Below are positions 32,164-41,644 of a stretch of DNA of 64,000 nucleotides, one piece after another. This DNA comes from CATOSD01 sp965226695 (GTDB taxonomy: Bacteria; Chloroflexota; Dehalococcoidia; Lucifugimonadales; CATOSD01): the NCBI GenBank assembly GCA_965226695.1, contig OZ245405.1, positions 682,001 to 746,000 of the forward strand. Direction: 5' to 3'. The notes under the pieces were generated by a model. The model had not been told where the DNA came from, did no database searches, and saw only the letters and a list, made by a program, of their open reading frames with translations. Position numbers and translations under genes: made by a program. How positions within the stretch are numbered: position 1 is the first letter of the stretch; every line of letters begins with the position of its first letter.

Positions 32164-34512
32164 CTAGCTTCCCTGGTTGATGAGCCGCCACACCTTTTCG
32201 GACTTCGCGGGCATGTCCAGGTGGCGCACACCGAACGGCGACAGCGCGTCTACCACGGCGTTGATCACCGCGGGGGACGCGGCGATGGTGCCGGTCTCGC
32301 CCGCGCCCTTGACGCCGAGCGGGTTGGCCGGCGACGGCGTGACGGTGCGCGCCGTCTCGAACGAGGGCACGTTCTCGGCCTTGGGGATGGCGTAGTCCAG
32401 CATGCTGCCGGTGATGAGCTGGGCGTCGGCGTCGTAGATGCCTTCCTCCAGCAGCGCCTGGCCGATGCCCTGGGCGACGCCGCCGTGCACCATGCCCTCC
32501 ACTATCATCGGGTTGATCACGTTGCCCACGTCGTCAACCGCTACGTAGCGCAGCACCTTGGTGTCGCCCGTGTCGGGGTCCACCTCCACCATGCAGATGT
32601 GGGTGCCGAAAGGCCACGTGAAGTTCTTTGGGTCGAATATGCTGGTTGCCTCGAGGCCGGGCTCCAATCCCTCGGGGAGGCCGTCGTACCAGTACGACGC
32701 CAGGGCGATCTCCTGGAACGTCTTCGCCTCGGCGGGCGCACCCTGCACGAAGAGCTTGCCGTCCTCGTACACCACGTCCTCGGGGGCTGCTTCCAGCATG
32801 TGGGCCGCAATCCGCCTCGCCTTGTCCTTTATCTTGGTCGCGCTCATGTGTATGGCCGTGCCGCCGACGACCGCGCTGCGGCTGCCGAACGTGCCCGTGC
32901 CCTGCTGCACCTGCGCGGTGTCGCTCTCGACGACCTCGACGTCTTCGACCGGTATGCCGAATTCGGCCGCGGCGACCTGGGCGAAGGTGGTCTCGTGGCC
33001 CTGGCCGTGCCCCGACGCTCCGCTGTAGACCGTCACCTTGCCGGTGGGGTGCACACGCACGAGCGCGCTCTCCCACACGCCGGCTCTCGCGCCCAGCGCA
33101 TATGCCACCGCGGATGGCGCCATACCGCAGATCTCCACGTAAGTGGACAGGCCGACGCCCAGGTAGCGGCCCTGCTTGCGGGCCTCCGCCTGCTCCTTGC
33201 GGAAGTCGTCGTAGCCTATCATGCCCAGCGCCATATCGAGCGCGGCCTCGTAGTTGCCGCTGTCGTAGCTTACGCCGGTCGCAACCTCGTAGCCGTCGCT
33301 GAATGCGGGGATCAGGTTCTTCCTGCGCACCTCCACGGGGTCCATGCCAATTTCGGCGGCGAACAGGTCCAGCATCCGCTCGACGACGTAGGTCGCCTCG
33401 GGCCGGCCCGCGCCGCGGTAGGCGTCCACCGGCGTCGTGTGCGTGAACACGCCGATTACCTTGCAGCGTATGTTGGGGATTGTGTAGGGGCCTACGAGCA
33501 TAAGCCCGAACAAGTATGTGGGGATTGCGGGCGCGAACGTGGAGAGGTACGCGCCCATGTTGGCGTACACCGTTCCCTGCAGCCCGGTTATCGTGCCGTC
33601 CCGGTTGCCCGTAATCTCCCAGTCGCCGATGTGGTCGCGTCCGTGGGTGGTGGCGAGGTAGTTCTCCTGGCGGCCCTCGATCCACTTGATGGGCTTGGCG
33701 AGGTCCTTGGCAATGACGAAGGCGATGACCTCTTCGGCGTACAGGTAGAGCTTGCTGCCGAAGCCGCCGCCCACGTCGGGCGAGATTACGCGAATCTGGT
33801 GCTCGGGGTGGCCGGTGACCAGCGCAAGCAGCAGCCGCACCAGGTGGGGAATCTGCGACGACGTCCAGAGCGTGACATGGTTGGTGCCCGGGTTGTAGTC
33901 GGTGATAACCGCCCTACCCTCCATGGAGTTGGGGATGAGTCGCTGGTTGACGATACGCTGCGAGACGCGCACCTCGGACTCGCTCGCGGCCTGGTCGACG
34001 TCGCCGCCGCCGACCTCCCACTCGAAGCCTTTATTGTTGGTCACCTCGTCGTGCACCAGCGGCGCGCCATCCTTCGTGGCCTCCTCGGCATTCGCCACGG
34101 CGTCCAGCGGCTCGTAGTCCACGTCCACGAGCGTGGCGGCGTCGGCGGCGATCGACGGGTCTGTGGCGACCACGGCGGCCACCGCGTCGCCCACGCAGCG
34201 GACCTTGCCGATGGCGAGCGGCGGATGCGGCACCTCCTTGGTGTCGGGCACCACCCAGCCGCAGATGAGAGAGCCGAGCTGGTCGGCCAACTCCTCGCCG
34301 GTGTAGATGGCTACCACGCCTTCGACGGCCTTGGCCGCGGACGTATCTACGGAAGTTATGTTGGCGTGCGCGTAGGGGCTTCGCACGAGCGCGAGGTGCA
34401 GCATGCCCACCATCTTGATGTCATCGACGTAGGTGCCCAGGCCCGAAATGAACCTGGGGTCTTCGCGCCGCTTGATGCTGGCGCCGAAAGGGGAAGTAGT
34501 CGAAGTAGTCAT
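32164..34512 (-). CDS. Form II CoxL-like molybdopterin-binding large subunit (xanthine dehydrogenase family)
   Basis: 782 residues from ATG 34512, preceded by AAGGAG; an upstream extension is not supported. It has the molybdenum hydroxylase domains: N-terminal FGASIKRREDPRFISG, Moco-binding GGGFGSKLYLYAEEVI and the active-site loop AYRGAGR at about 363. That loop is the signature of form II CoxL-like proteins; true CO-oxidising form I has AYRCSFR. The late GHGQGHETT and the terminal GAGETGTIAASPAVINAVVDAL carry the catalytic Glu. The usual FAD and 2Fe-2S subunit genes (coxM, coxS) are not adjacent. The substrate may be another small carbonyl or N-heterocycle. Confidence 0.93.
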   Translation of the reverse strand: MTTSTTSPFGASIKRREDPRFISGLGTYVDDIKMVGMLHLALVRSPYAHANITSVDTSAAKAVEGVVAIYTGEELADQLGSLICGWVVPDTKEVPHPPLAIGKVRCVGDAVAAVVATDPSIAADAATLVDVDYEPLDAVANAEEATKDGAPLVHDEVTNNKGFEWEVGGGDVDQAASESEVRVSQRIVNQRLIPNSMEGRAVITDYNPGTNHVTLWTSSQIPHLVRLLLALVTGHPEHQIRVISPDVGGGFGSKLYLYAEEVIAFVIAKDLAKPIKWIEGRQENYLATTHGRDHIGDWEITGNRDGTITGLQGTVYANMGAYLSTFAPAIPTYLFGLMLVGPYTIPNIRCKVIGVFTHTTPVDAYRGAGRPEATYVVERMLDLFAAEIGMDPVEVRRKNLIPAFSDGYEVATGVSYDSGNYEAALDMALGMIGYDDFRKEQAEARKQGRYLGVGLSTYVEICGMAPSAVAYALGARAGVWESALVRVHPTGKVTVYSGASGHGQGHETTFAQVAAAEFGIPVEDVEVVESDTAQVQQGTGTFGSRSAVVGGTAIHMSATKIKDKARRIAAHMLEAAPEDVVYEDGKLFVQGAPAEAKTFQEIALASYWYDGLPEGLEPGLEATSIFDPKNFTWPFGTHICMVEVDPDTGDTKVLRYVAVDDVGNVINPMIVEGMVHGGVAQGIGQALLEEGIYDADAQLITGSMLDYAIPKAENVPSFETARTVTPSPANPLGVKGAGETGTIAASPAVINAVVDALSPFGVRHLDMPAKSEKVWRLINQGS

Positions 34513-34665
34513 GGCGTACTCCTTGCTGAGCCTATGCATACAGTCGTAATGCCGACACAAGGGCCGCTCGAGGATGGCGGCGGACCGCCACCGAGAAGGA
34601 AGAAAAAGACCCCCGTCGTGTAATTTGACACTGTATCGCACCACGCCAATCAAGGCAAGTTGGAG

Positions 34666-35444
34666 ATGCGGCGGAGCCTGTTTCAGATTACTTGGCGCCC
34701 CCCAACACCGTTATTCCCGCGAATGCGGGAAGTCTGTTCGTTTCTGCGACATTCTGTGCGCCTCCTAGCTGAGGGTGTCGCCGGTCCCGCGCGAATCTGT
34801 AATGCTGGCGCGGGTCGTTGGGACACAAAAGTGGCGCCGCGTGGCAGAGGAGGACAGGTGGACGGAGCAGGGTCACTCAGCCGTGTCTTCACTGCGACAG
34901 GGCGCCCACAAGACTGCCCTAGGGCGCCCACAAGGGACGCCCCTACGGATGCCTGGGGCCCTCGGTCGCTCCCGCGCGTGCGCCGCGAAAGAAAAAGACG
35001 CCCCTACGGATGCCCCGGGGCCTTACCCGTTTGGAGGTAGGGTTTCCGGGCCGCGGAGTCGGTTCCTCGCGTGGGCGAGGATAGCACGTATGTGCGTATG
35101 TTTCAAGAGGGGTGGCGAAATTGCGGGATCGGGGCGGATTGGTGGGGAGAAATGGTGCAGACGTGGGGACGACGTGGGTCGTGTGTGGGGTTGGATGGGT
35201 CAGGGCCGGGGAATGGGTGGCACGGGAGAGTGACGTTATTTCGGGTACGGGGGAGCGAGTGGGTCGGGTTTGGGCGAGGGTGTGCGGCCGGGGTGTGCGT
35301 CGGGGCGTCCCGGGGGAAATTGGGTAAGCAATATGGCGAACGTAAGGCGATGGCCGCAGGTTCAGAGTCGGGCGCGGGGGCAGGCTGTTGGCGAGGGAGA
35401 CGGTTTTGGGCTCACCTAGTAATCTGAAACAGGCTCATGCGGCG
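34666..35444. mobile_element. Non-autonomous transposon (763 bp) with 22-bp terminal inverted repeats and 8-bp target duplication
   Basis: The left end gagcctgtttcagattactt (34674 on) is matched by the reverse complement of the right end at 35415-35436, with 21 of 22 bases identical. Directly outside both ends is the same octamer atgcggcg (34666-34673 and 35437-35444), a clean target duplication. No frame inside looks like a transposase. The interior is GC-rich and contains a family C palindrome, two copies of gggcgcccacaag and two of gacgcccctacggatgcc. An 8-bp duplication with such ends would fit IS256- or ISL3-like transposases; this is inference. A short related element lies at 48739. Confidence 0.85.
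34711..34733. repeat. Dispersed palindrome family C
   Basis: ttcccgcgaatgcgggaa inside the transposon-like element, close to its left end. Confidence 0.7.
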
Positions 35445-35535
35445 GCGGGCTTGTCTGGTTGTGTATACGGGAAAGATATGGCTGCAATGATTGAATTGCA
35501 ACCTGCGAGTTCGGGACTGACCGGGCAGGAGGGTT

Positions 35536-37818
35536 ATGAGGAGCATCGTAACGAGGGCGTTGGGCGCGCTCGGGACACTCCGCCGCCGGCGTATCGCCCT
35601 GCTGGCTATCTTGGTGTTGGTTGTCGCCGCAGTGGGATATGGGGCGTGCACGCTGCTGGGCACCTCTTCACAGACCGCGCTGGAAGAAAACCAGCGCGTG
35701 CTCCCGGTGCGGATGGGAGTGCTGACCAAAGAGGTCTCAATCGATGGCGGCATCGTGTTTCCCAACAAGGAGACTCTCGCGTTTGCGTCCCGCGGATCCG
35801 TCGACGAAATTTTCGTGAATGAAGGGGAAGAGGTGAAGGAGGGGCAACCGCTCGCCAGGCTGGACGCCGAGAGCATAGCCGCACTGCACCAGGCCGCTGC
35901 CCAGGCAGAGCTGGACCTGCTGAAGGCGCAGGACGATCTCGCCGTTGCCGAGAGTCCAACGCTACTGCTCGCCGAACCCAGGCAGGCGGTGACGAACGCC
36001 GCCGCCGCTCTTCAGGACGCGCGGCGCGAACTGAACACTCTGCTCGACCCTCCGACTCACACGCTCGTACAGGCAAAGAGCGCGGTGTCGGACGCCAGTG
36101 ACGCGCTTCGGGCCGCCCAGCGCGAACTCGAGGTCCTGCTTGCCCCGTCCGCTTACGCGCTCGCCCAGGCGAGTAGCGCCGTCGTAGACGCCGAGGCGGT
36201 GCTCGAGGATGCCCGGGACAGGCTGACCAGCGAACGAGAGGGCGCTCACGCCCAGGTCGCCGCCGCGCGGAAGGACCTGGACGCCGCCCGCCGCCGCCTT
36301 CAGGACGCCGGCGACACCAGCGGTCACCTGGAACACCGGAAGGCGGTCGCCGCGGCGGAGCGGGCCTATGCGGAGGCCGTCCGCAAGTGGACGGGCGCGG
36401 ACGTTACAGCGGACGAGCTGGCGCTCTCCCCTAACGCCCTCTTCGAAGCCTGGCAGTTCGATCCCGCGGTGGTCTACGGCCAGGGCTACGACCCGTTCCC
36501 GGGAGGAACGGTACTAGACAATCCCGCCACCAGGTGGAACGAGCTTACGGTGTACGCGTGGACGTCCCTGTACCCTGCCCCCGACGACATACGCGCTACG
36601 TGCGACGATTCGGAGCCGGCGCCGGTGGGCGTCCGCGGTGGTGAGCTGCTTTGCCTCCAACGAGACGTCGACGAGGCATGGGAGCGCCTGGACAAGGCGA
36701 GAGGTCTCCTCGACGGGCTGCTGGTCCAGTACGAGACGGGCATCGCGGAGGCGGAGGCCGGCGTCATCCGCTCCGAAAGGTCGCTAGCAGAGGCCGAGAA
36801 GACCCTGGTCAGCCTCGACGGCGGTCCCAAGGCCGAGCTGCTGCGTGGGCAGTTCGCCCTCGCAGAGGCGAACTTGGCGCAGGCGGAGGCGGACCTGGCG
36901 AGGCTGACCACGCCCGACCCCGTCGAAATGGAGAGCAAGCGCGGCCGGGTGGCTCTCGCCGAGGCGAACCTGGGGCAGGCGGAGTCGGACCTGGCTATGC
37001 TGACGACGCCGGACCCCGTCGAAATGGAGAGCAGGCGCGGCCAGGTGACCGTCGCCGAGGCGAGCCTGGCGCAGGCGGAGGCGGCGCTGGCAAGACTGTC
37101 CGCCCGCCGAGAGTTGGAGGTTACCCTGCGGGAGACCGCGGTGATCGCGGCGCAGGCGAACCTGGACGGGGCCGTGTCCAGGCTCGACAACTCGACGCTG
37201 AAGGCTCCCTGGGACGGCTATGTCTCAGAGGTTCTGGTGGAGGAGAACAAGGAGATCAATGCCGTAGATCCTATACTCGAGGTGATAGACTACGGCGTGG
37301 TAGAGGTATATGGGCGCGTGGACGAGATCGAGGTGCTCTCGCTGGAGCGCGGCGCGGTCGCGGCGGTGAGGCTGGACTCGCTCCCCGACCAGACGTTGGA
37401 AGGCGTGGTTTCCAGCGTAAGCTCCGACACCACTCGTGAGCAGGGCGCGGCGACCTTCAGCGCCGCCGTGAAGGTAGTGCTGCCCGAAGGGCTGCGCCTG
37501 CAGGAAGGTCTGCGCGCGACGGCCAAGGTGTCGCTGGGTGAGGAGCACGGCCTGCTGGTCCCCAACCCGGCCATACGCGGCGATTACGACAACCCCTTGG
37601 TGTTGGTGGTCAACGGCGATGAAGTCGAGGAGCGAGCCGTGGTGTTGGGAAGCAGCGATGGCTTCTGGACGGTGGTGCAGGAGGGGCTGGCAGAGAACGA
37701 GCGGATCGCCATCGAGGTCGGCCCTCAGGGCGGCGGGAACTTCCGGACGGAGGTGACCGTCGGCGGCCCTCCGGAGGCGGAAGAGGAAGCTGAGGCAATA
37801 GTAGTCGAGGAGCCGTAA
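35536..37818 (+). CDS. HlyD/MacA-type periplasmic adaptor with long coiled coil
   Basis: 760 residues from ATG 35536, with AGGAGGG close upstream. An N-terminal membrane anchor (ALLAILVLVVAAVGYGACTL) is followed by a first barrel/lipoyl half (RGSVDEIFVNEGEEVKEGQP). A long alpha-helical hairpin of several hundred residues follows, with repeated EANLAQAEADLARL-type heptads. It contains a 65-residue repeat (TTPDPVEMES occurs twice). The second lipoyl half LKAPWDGYVSEVLVEENKEI and a barrel domain complete it. At 760 residues it is about twice the usual MacA length. It links a MacB permease (next gene, 24 bp on) to export. Confidence 0.9.
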   Translation: MRSIVTRALGALGTLRRRRIALLAILVLVVAAVGYGACTLLGTSSQTALEENQRVLPVRMGVLTKEVSIDGGIVFPNKETLAFASRGSVDEIFVNEGEEVKEGQPLARLDAESIAALHQAAAQAELDLLKAQDDLAVAESPTLLLAEPRQAVTNAAAALQDARRELNTLLDPPTHTLVQAKSAVSDASDALRAAQRELEVLLAPSAYALAQASSAVVDAEAVLEDARDRLTSEREGAHAQVAAARKDLDAARRRLQDAGDTSGHLEHRKAVAAAERAYAEAVRKWTGADVTADELALSPNALFEAWQFDPAVVYGQGYDPFPGGTVLDNPATRWNELTVYAWTSLYPAPDDIRATCDDSEPAPVGVRGGELLCLQRDVDEAWERLDKARGLLDGLLVQYETGIAEAEAGVIRSERSLAEAEKTLVSLDGGPKAELLRGQFALAEANLAQAEADLARLTTPDPVEMESKRGRVALAEANLGQAESDLAMLTTPDPVEMESRRGQVTVAEASLAQAEAALARLSARRELEVTLRETAVIAAQANLDGAVSRLDNSTLKAPWDGYVSEVLVEENKEINAVDPILEVIDYGVVEVYGRVDEIEVLSLERGAVAAVRLDSLPDQTLEGVVSSVSSDTTREQGAATFSAAVKVVLPEGLRLQEGLRATAKVSLGEEHGLLVPNPAIRGDYDNPLVLVVNGDEVEERAVVLGSSDGFWTVVQEGLAENERIAIEVGPQGGGNFRTEVTVGGPPEAEEEAEAIVVEEP

Positions 37819-37842
37819 AGCGCTCACAGAAGCGAGCCAGCC

Positions 37843-39168
37843 TTGAGTCCTATAGACGTCTTGAGAACAGCCCTGGGGTCCCTGAGAAGCAACAAGCTCA
37901 GGTCCGTGCTGACGCTGCTGGGCATAATCATCGGCATAACCGCCGTGACTGTTCTGATGACCATCGGCAGGGGCGTCCAGCGCGGCATTACGGCGCAAAT
38001 CGAGTCGCAGGGAACCAACCTGCTCTTCGTTTCCGCCACTTTTGGAGGAGGGTTAGACGGACCACCCCCGCCGGAAGGCGTCCCGGCCTCCTTCTCCTAC
38101 TCCCGCATGGTGTCCTCGCGTCCACTCACGCTGGAAGACGCCTACGCGCTGGTGGACCCCGTGCTCGCGCCGTCGGTGCAGGCCAGCGTGCCGTACAAGT
38201 CCTTTGGCGGCCGGATAGTGCCGGCCGGCGGCGGGCACCCGTCCGGTTGGGCTGAGGTCCAGGCGGCGGGCGTAACGCCGGAGTACGCGAAGATGCGAAA
38301 CGTACAGATGGAGCAGGGGGAGTTCATCAACAACGTCCACCTGAGAAATAGCGCGCTCGTGGCGGTTATCGACAAGTCCATGGCCGAGCGGATGTTCACC
38401 ACACGAAACCCTATAGGCCAGCCCGTAAGGGTCAATGGACGCCTGTTCACCATAATTGGAGTAACTGACGACCCCGGGTTGAGCTTCTTCGGGGGAGGAG
38501 GGGAAACTGTTCTGATACCCATTACGACCGCTCTGAACCGGCTGGCCGAGCCGTCGCCGTTTCGGGACCAGGCGGCCATCGACACGATCTAAGCGGAGGC
38601 AGTGAGCCCGGACGCGGTGGACGACGCCAAGGAGGAGATTCGCGTCATCCTGCGACTGCGCCATCGCCTTATCGGGAGAGACGACTTCGACATAGAAACT
38701 CTTCAGGAGCTTATCGAATCTCTCAACCAGATTATCGCGGTGTTCGTGCTGTTCCTGGGCACCGTGGCCGGAATCTCCCTGTTGGTAGGCGGCATCGGGG
38801 TTATGAACATCATGCTGGTTTCGGTGACGGAGAGGACGCGGGAGATAGGCATACGCAAGGCGATGGGAGCGAAGAGGCGAGACGTGCTGTTGCAGTTCGT
38901 AACGGAGGCGATACTGCTCACGATAGGCGGCGGAGCCATCGGGCTGCTGATGAGCCTGGCTCTCACGCCGCCCATCAACCTGCTGGTCGGGTTTATCGTG
39001 ACGGAAGGGGACCCGAGTTCCGCGGCAGCAACACCAGGCGTTGGGTTCGACCTCGGCATCGCAACGGTGGCGCTGCTGGTGTCGGCTACCATCGGCCTGT
39101 GCGCCGGCATCTACCCGGCGCTGCGAGCCTCCAGGATGCACCCGATCGAAGCGCTGCGCTACGAGTGA
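37843..39168 (+). pseudogene. MacB/FtsX-type ABC permease gene interrupted by one in-frame TAA
   Basis: The frame starts at TTG 37843. It encodes an N-terminal helix (LTLLGIIIGITAVTVLMTIG), a periplasmic MacB-like domain, then TAA at codon 250 (38590-38592). It continues in the same frame to 39168 with the three-helix FtsX domain (GTVAGISLLVGGIGVMNIML, ERTREIGIRKAMGAKRRDV). One base change of a sense codon would explain the stop. Just after it comes GGAGG, then GTG 38602, so translation could restart and give two half proteins. The ATPase subunit is not in the window. TAA is not a selenocysteine codon. Confidence 0.82.
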
Positions 39169-39195
39169 GCGGCCATCGCCCGTACATGACGGGCG

Positions 39196-39576
39196 CTAGA
39201 CGCCCAGCAAAGCGCGAATGTGGTTTCGCAGTGGCATGAAGTAGTTGTCGCGAATGTCGAGAACATCCGCCTCGGTGAACGTGGAGACATCGTATCTTGT
39301 CTCAAGGCTGATCAGGTATAGGGTAGTGTAATGCCTTTCAAGAGGGCGCAGCTGGTGAACCTTCACAACCAATCCTCTGCGTTGAAAATGTGATTCGGGG
39401 TGAACTCCAAGACCGACATCCAGGTAAGCATCTACGTAGTGTAGGACCGAGTAAAACAGCCCAGTCACCACCCAGTCGTGGTAAGGCTCCTGAGATGACA
39501 CCAGGTTCCGGGTTACGCTGTCACAGAATCGCTCATTTCTTTCAGCCTTGGCGACGTGCGCCGCTTCACTTGGCAT
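39196..39576 (-). CDS. HEPN-like helical protein
   Basis: 126 residues from ATG 39576. The pattern EPYHDWVVTGLFYSVLHYVD, followed by HPESHFQRRGLVV and YTTLYLISLETRYD, is that of small HEPN-type four-helix proteins. These have an invariant Tyr/Trp-rich helix and a second HxxSH-R helix. A strict C-terminal RX4-6H catalytic motif is not clear; RGLVVKVH would fit only loosely. Its start overlaps the stop of the next gene upstream by 11 bases, so the two form a tight unit. Possible toxin-antitoxin or RNA-targeting role; not proven. Confidence 0.6.
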   Translation of the reverse strand: MPSEAAHVAKAERNERFCDSVTRNLVSSQEPYHDWVVTGLFYSVLHYVDAYLDVGLGVHPESHFQRRGLVVKVHQLRPLERHYTTLYLISLETRYDVSTFTEADVLDIRDNYFMPLRNHIRALLGV

Positions 39577-39940
39577 CCGGTTTCTTCCAAAGTAGCGAAC
39601 TGTCGTTAAGCGCGTTCTCGTAGTCTACGCTTTCGATGTTGACTATCCTGAAACCCAGTGTGAATTGTTCCATTCTCCGCAATACATCGCCCTCAATCTT
39701 GATTATCGGGGACATAAGCTCATACTTGCCGCGCGGCATGGTGATTATCGTCCACACCTCGTGGTTCGCGCCTTGTCGAACACACCTGATTTCGTCGACG
39801 TACTCGATCTTCTGGACACGTTCGACGAACACCTCTATCGCCTCATCGACTCCGATCGGATTCTCCGGCCTCGGAATCAGACGGTAGATGGCACGCTCCG
39901 TTCCGTCGTGCTTGTGCAGTTTCTTTCGGTTGGTCGTCAT
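39566..39940 (-). CDS. Hypothetical partner of the HEPN-like protein
   Basis: 124 residues from ATG 39940. It contains IGVDEAIEVFVERVQKIEYV, then GANHEVWTIITMPRGKYEL and GFRIVNIESVDYENAL. This suggests a small alpha/beta domain, with a strand pair after a helix as in ferredoxin-like or degenerate nucleotidyltransferase folds. The GSxxxR-DxD motif of MNT proteins is absent. Its 3' end overlaps the HEPN-like start. I do not recognise the family; a cognate neutraliser or sensor of the HEPN protein is plausible. Confidence 0.6.
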   Translation of the reverse strand: MTTNRKKLHKHDGTERAIYRLIPRPENPIGVDEAIEVFVERVQKIEYVDEIRCVRQGANHEVWTIITMPRGKYELMSPIIKIEGDVLRRMEQFTLGFRIVNIESVDYENALNDSSLLWKKPDAK

Positions 39941-39990
39941 TGGCGTCCAGCCTCTGCCCTACTCATCCCCAGTTGCCGTTTCGAGGCCTC

Positions 39991-41082
39991 TCACGCCAGC
40001 GTCAGCCCCGGCACGGCCAGCTCGTTGGTGATGTCCTCGAACCACTCGACGACTTCATTGTGCAGGGGGATGCCGTTGGCGCGGCGGTCCTGCTCTTCCT
40101 CGTATTCCGAGAGACCCGGGTAGAGCACGCGCTCATGGCCTGGCGCGGGCGGCGTCTCGCGGAGCGTCTTGAGCATCCGGTCCATGTCTCGCTTGAACTG
40201 GTCGACGTCGGTGAAGGCGGCAATGTTGTAGGCCGCGAAGTAGTGCTTGGAGCCGGTGGTCGTCGGGTCCACCATGGTGGGCGCGACGCCGGACAGCATG
40301 GTGGCGAGCACTTCGGGCATGAGGCCGAATCCGTAGCCCTTGTGCGAGCCTTGCTCCCGCGTGCCGCCCAGCGGCAGGTGATAGTATTCCCCGCGCGGAC
40401 GCACAGGCGTCTCCTCCATGATTGGCACGCCGTCGGCGTCGGATATCCAGCCGGGCAGCAGGTCGGCGCCAACGCGCATGGCGAGGCCCTGCTTGTTGCC
40501 CGCGATTGCGGACGTCGCCGCGTCGAATAGCAGCGGCGGCTCGGTGGCGGCGGGCGCGGCGATGGCGATGGGGTTGGTGCCTAGCCGGGGCTCGGCGGCG
40601 AAGGTGGGCAACACCATCACGCCGCCGGCGGTCATGCACATGCCGACCATGTCCTGCTCGGCCGCGAGCATGGCGTGATGGCCGATGCCCCCGGAATGAC
40701 CGGCGTTGTGCATGGACACGACTCCCATGCCCACCACGCGCGCCTTGTCGATGGCCATGCGCATGGCCTTGGGGCCCAGGATGACGGCCAGTCCCTTATC
40801 GGCGTCGATGGTGGCCGTCGCGGGCGACTCGCGCAGAATGCGCCAGTTGGGGCGCGGGTTGAGGCTACCGTTGTTGTACTGCTGCACGTAGGCGCGCAGC
40901 ATGTTGGAGACGCCGTGCGTCTCAACGCCGCGGAGGTCGGCCATCACCAGCGTGTTCGCGCCCTCGGCGGCGTCCTCAGGCGAAACGCCCATCTTCTCGA
41001 ATATGGCCGCTACGGACTGTCGCAGCGACGGTTCGGTTATGCGTACCTGGTCTTCTTCACGCGGTTTGAAACGTTCGAGCAT
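39991..41082 (-). CDS. Ldh-family (malate/L-lactate/ureidoglycolate type) NAD(P)-dependent dehydrogenase
   Basis: 363 residues from ATG 41082, with AGGAGA upstream. It has the LDH2/MDG2 fold signatures: VMADLRGVETHGVSNMLRAY with the catalytic His, GMGVVSMHNAGHSGGIGHHA, PRLGTNPIAIAAP, and late GSHKGYGFGLMPEVLATML. Such enzymes oxidise 2-hydroxy acids with NAD(P), such as malate, sulfolactate or ureidoglycolate. The substrate cannot be decided. It stands alone, downstream of nothing obvious. Confidence 0.9.
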   Translation of the reverse strand: MLERFKPREEDQVRITEPSLRQSVAAIFEKMGVSPEDAAEGANTLVMADLRGVETHGVSNMLRAYVQQYNNGSLNPRPNWRILRESPATATIDADKGLAVILGPKAMRMAIDKARVVGMGVVSMHNAGHSGGIGHHAMLAAEQDMVGMCMTAGGVMVLPTFAAEPRLGTNPIAIAAPAATEPPLLFDAATSAIAGNKQGLAMRVGADLLPGWISDADGVPIMEETPVRPRGEYYHLPLGGTREQGSHKGYGFGLMPEVLATMLSGVAPTMVDPTTTGSKHYFAAYNIAAFTDVDQFKRDMDRMLKTLRETPPAPGHERVLYPGLSEYEEEQDRRANGIPLHNEVVEWFEDITNELAVPGLTLA

Positions 41083-41349
41083 GGCGTTCTCCTGTGGGCT
41101 TTGCAGAGTCAAAAGGGCACCTTAATCACAGGCGGATTGTAGCAGCTTTCACCCGCGCGGGGGATGGGGACACAAGCTCTGATAAGCAGCGACCTTTCGG
41201 CTGTATATCGCTGTTATGGTATATTGCGTAGGAGCGCATTACGATGAGGCTGGCTCATTTGGACTCGACGTTTGGCTGCGATTCTCGCCCAGAAAAGAGA
41301 ATCCATGCTCGCAGAAAACAGACTATGGGATTCATAGGAGCGGCAAAAG

Positions 41350-41628
41350 ATGCCATCGAGAGATTGGGAGGACCTTAAACAGGAGCTATTGAAAGACCCT
41401 GAATTCGCGGAGGAGTACGAGGCGCTACGGCCTGAGTACGAGCTGGCCAGGAGCCTCATTGCCCTGCGCATAGAGAGAGGACTGACTCAACGGGAAGTGG
41501 CTCAGAAGATGAACACCACGCAGTCGGTCATCTCGCGGCTGGAGAGCGGTTCGGCGAACCCGTCGCTGGCTACGCTCAAGCGCCTGGCGGACGCCCTCGG
41601 TGCGCGAGTGGTGTTCAGGCTGGAGTGA
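41350..41628 (+). CDS. XRE-family helix-turn-helix protein (HigA-like)
   Basis: 92 residues from ATG 41350. The N-terminal 35 residues (LKQELLKDPEFAEEYEALRP) and the HTH (GLTQREVAQKMNTTQSVISR, LESGSANPSLATLKRLADAL) are typical of HigA/antitoxin-like DNA-binding proteins. Normally a RelE/HigB toxin precedes it; translation of the 130 bp before gives no such protein. It may be an orphan antitoxin or a stand-alone regulator. Confidence 0.88.
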   Translation: MPSRDWEDLKQELLKDPEFAEEYEALRPEYELARSLIALRIERGLTQREVAQKMNTTQSVISRLESGSANPSLATLKRLADALGARVVFRLE

Positions 41629-41644
41629 CCGCGCCCCGGTTGCG

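Noticed and set aside
34660..35427. Several frames inside the transposon-like element
   Set aside because: They are low-complexity Gly/Arg-rich translations of GC-rich repeats with no transposase motif.
38590..38592. Recoded stop in the MacB permease
   Set aside because: The stop is TAA, which is not used for selenocysteine, and there is no hairpin suggestion. A nonsense mutation or split gene is simpler.
41210..41349. HigB/RelE toxin before the XRE gene
   Set aside because: None of the three forward frames in this 140-bp stretch gives a toxin-like protein.
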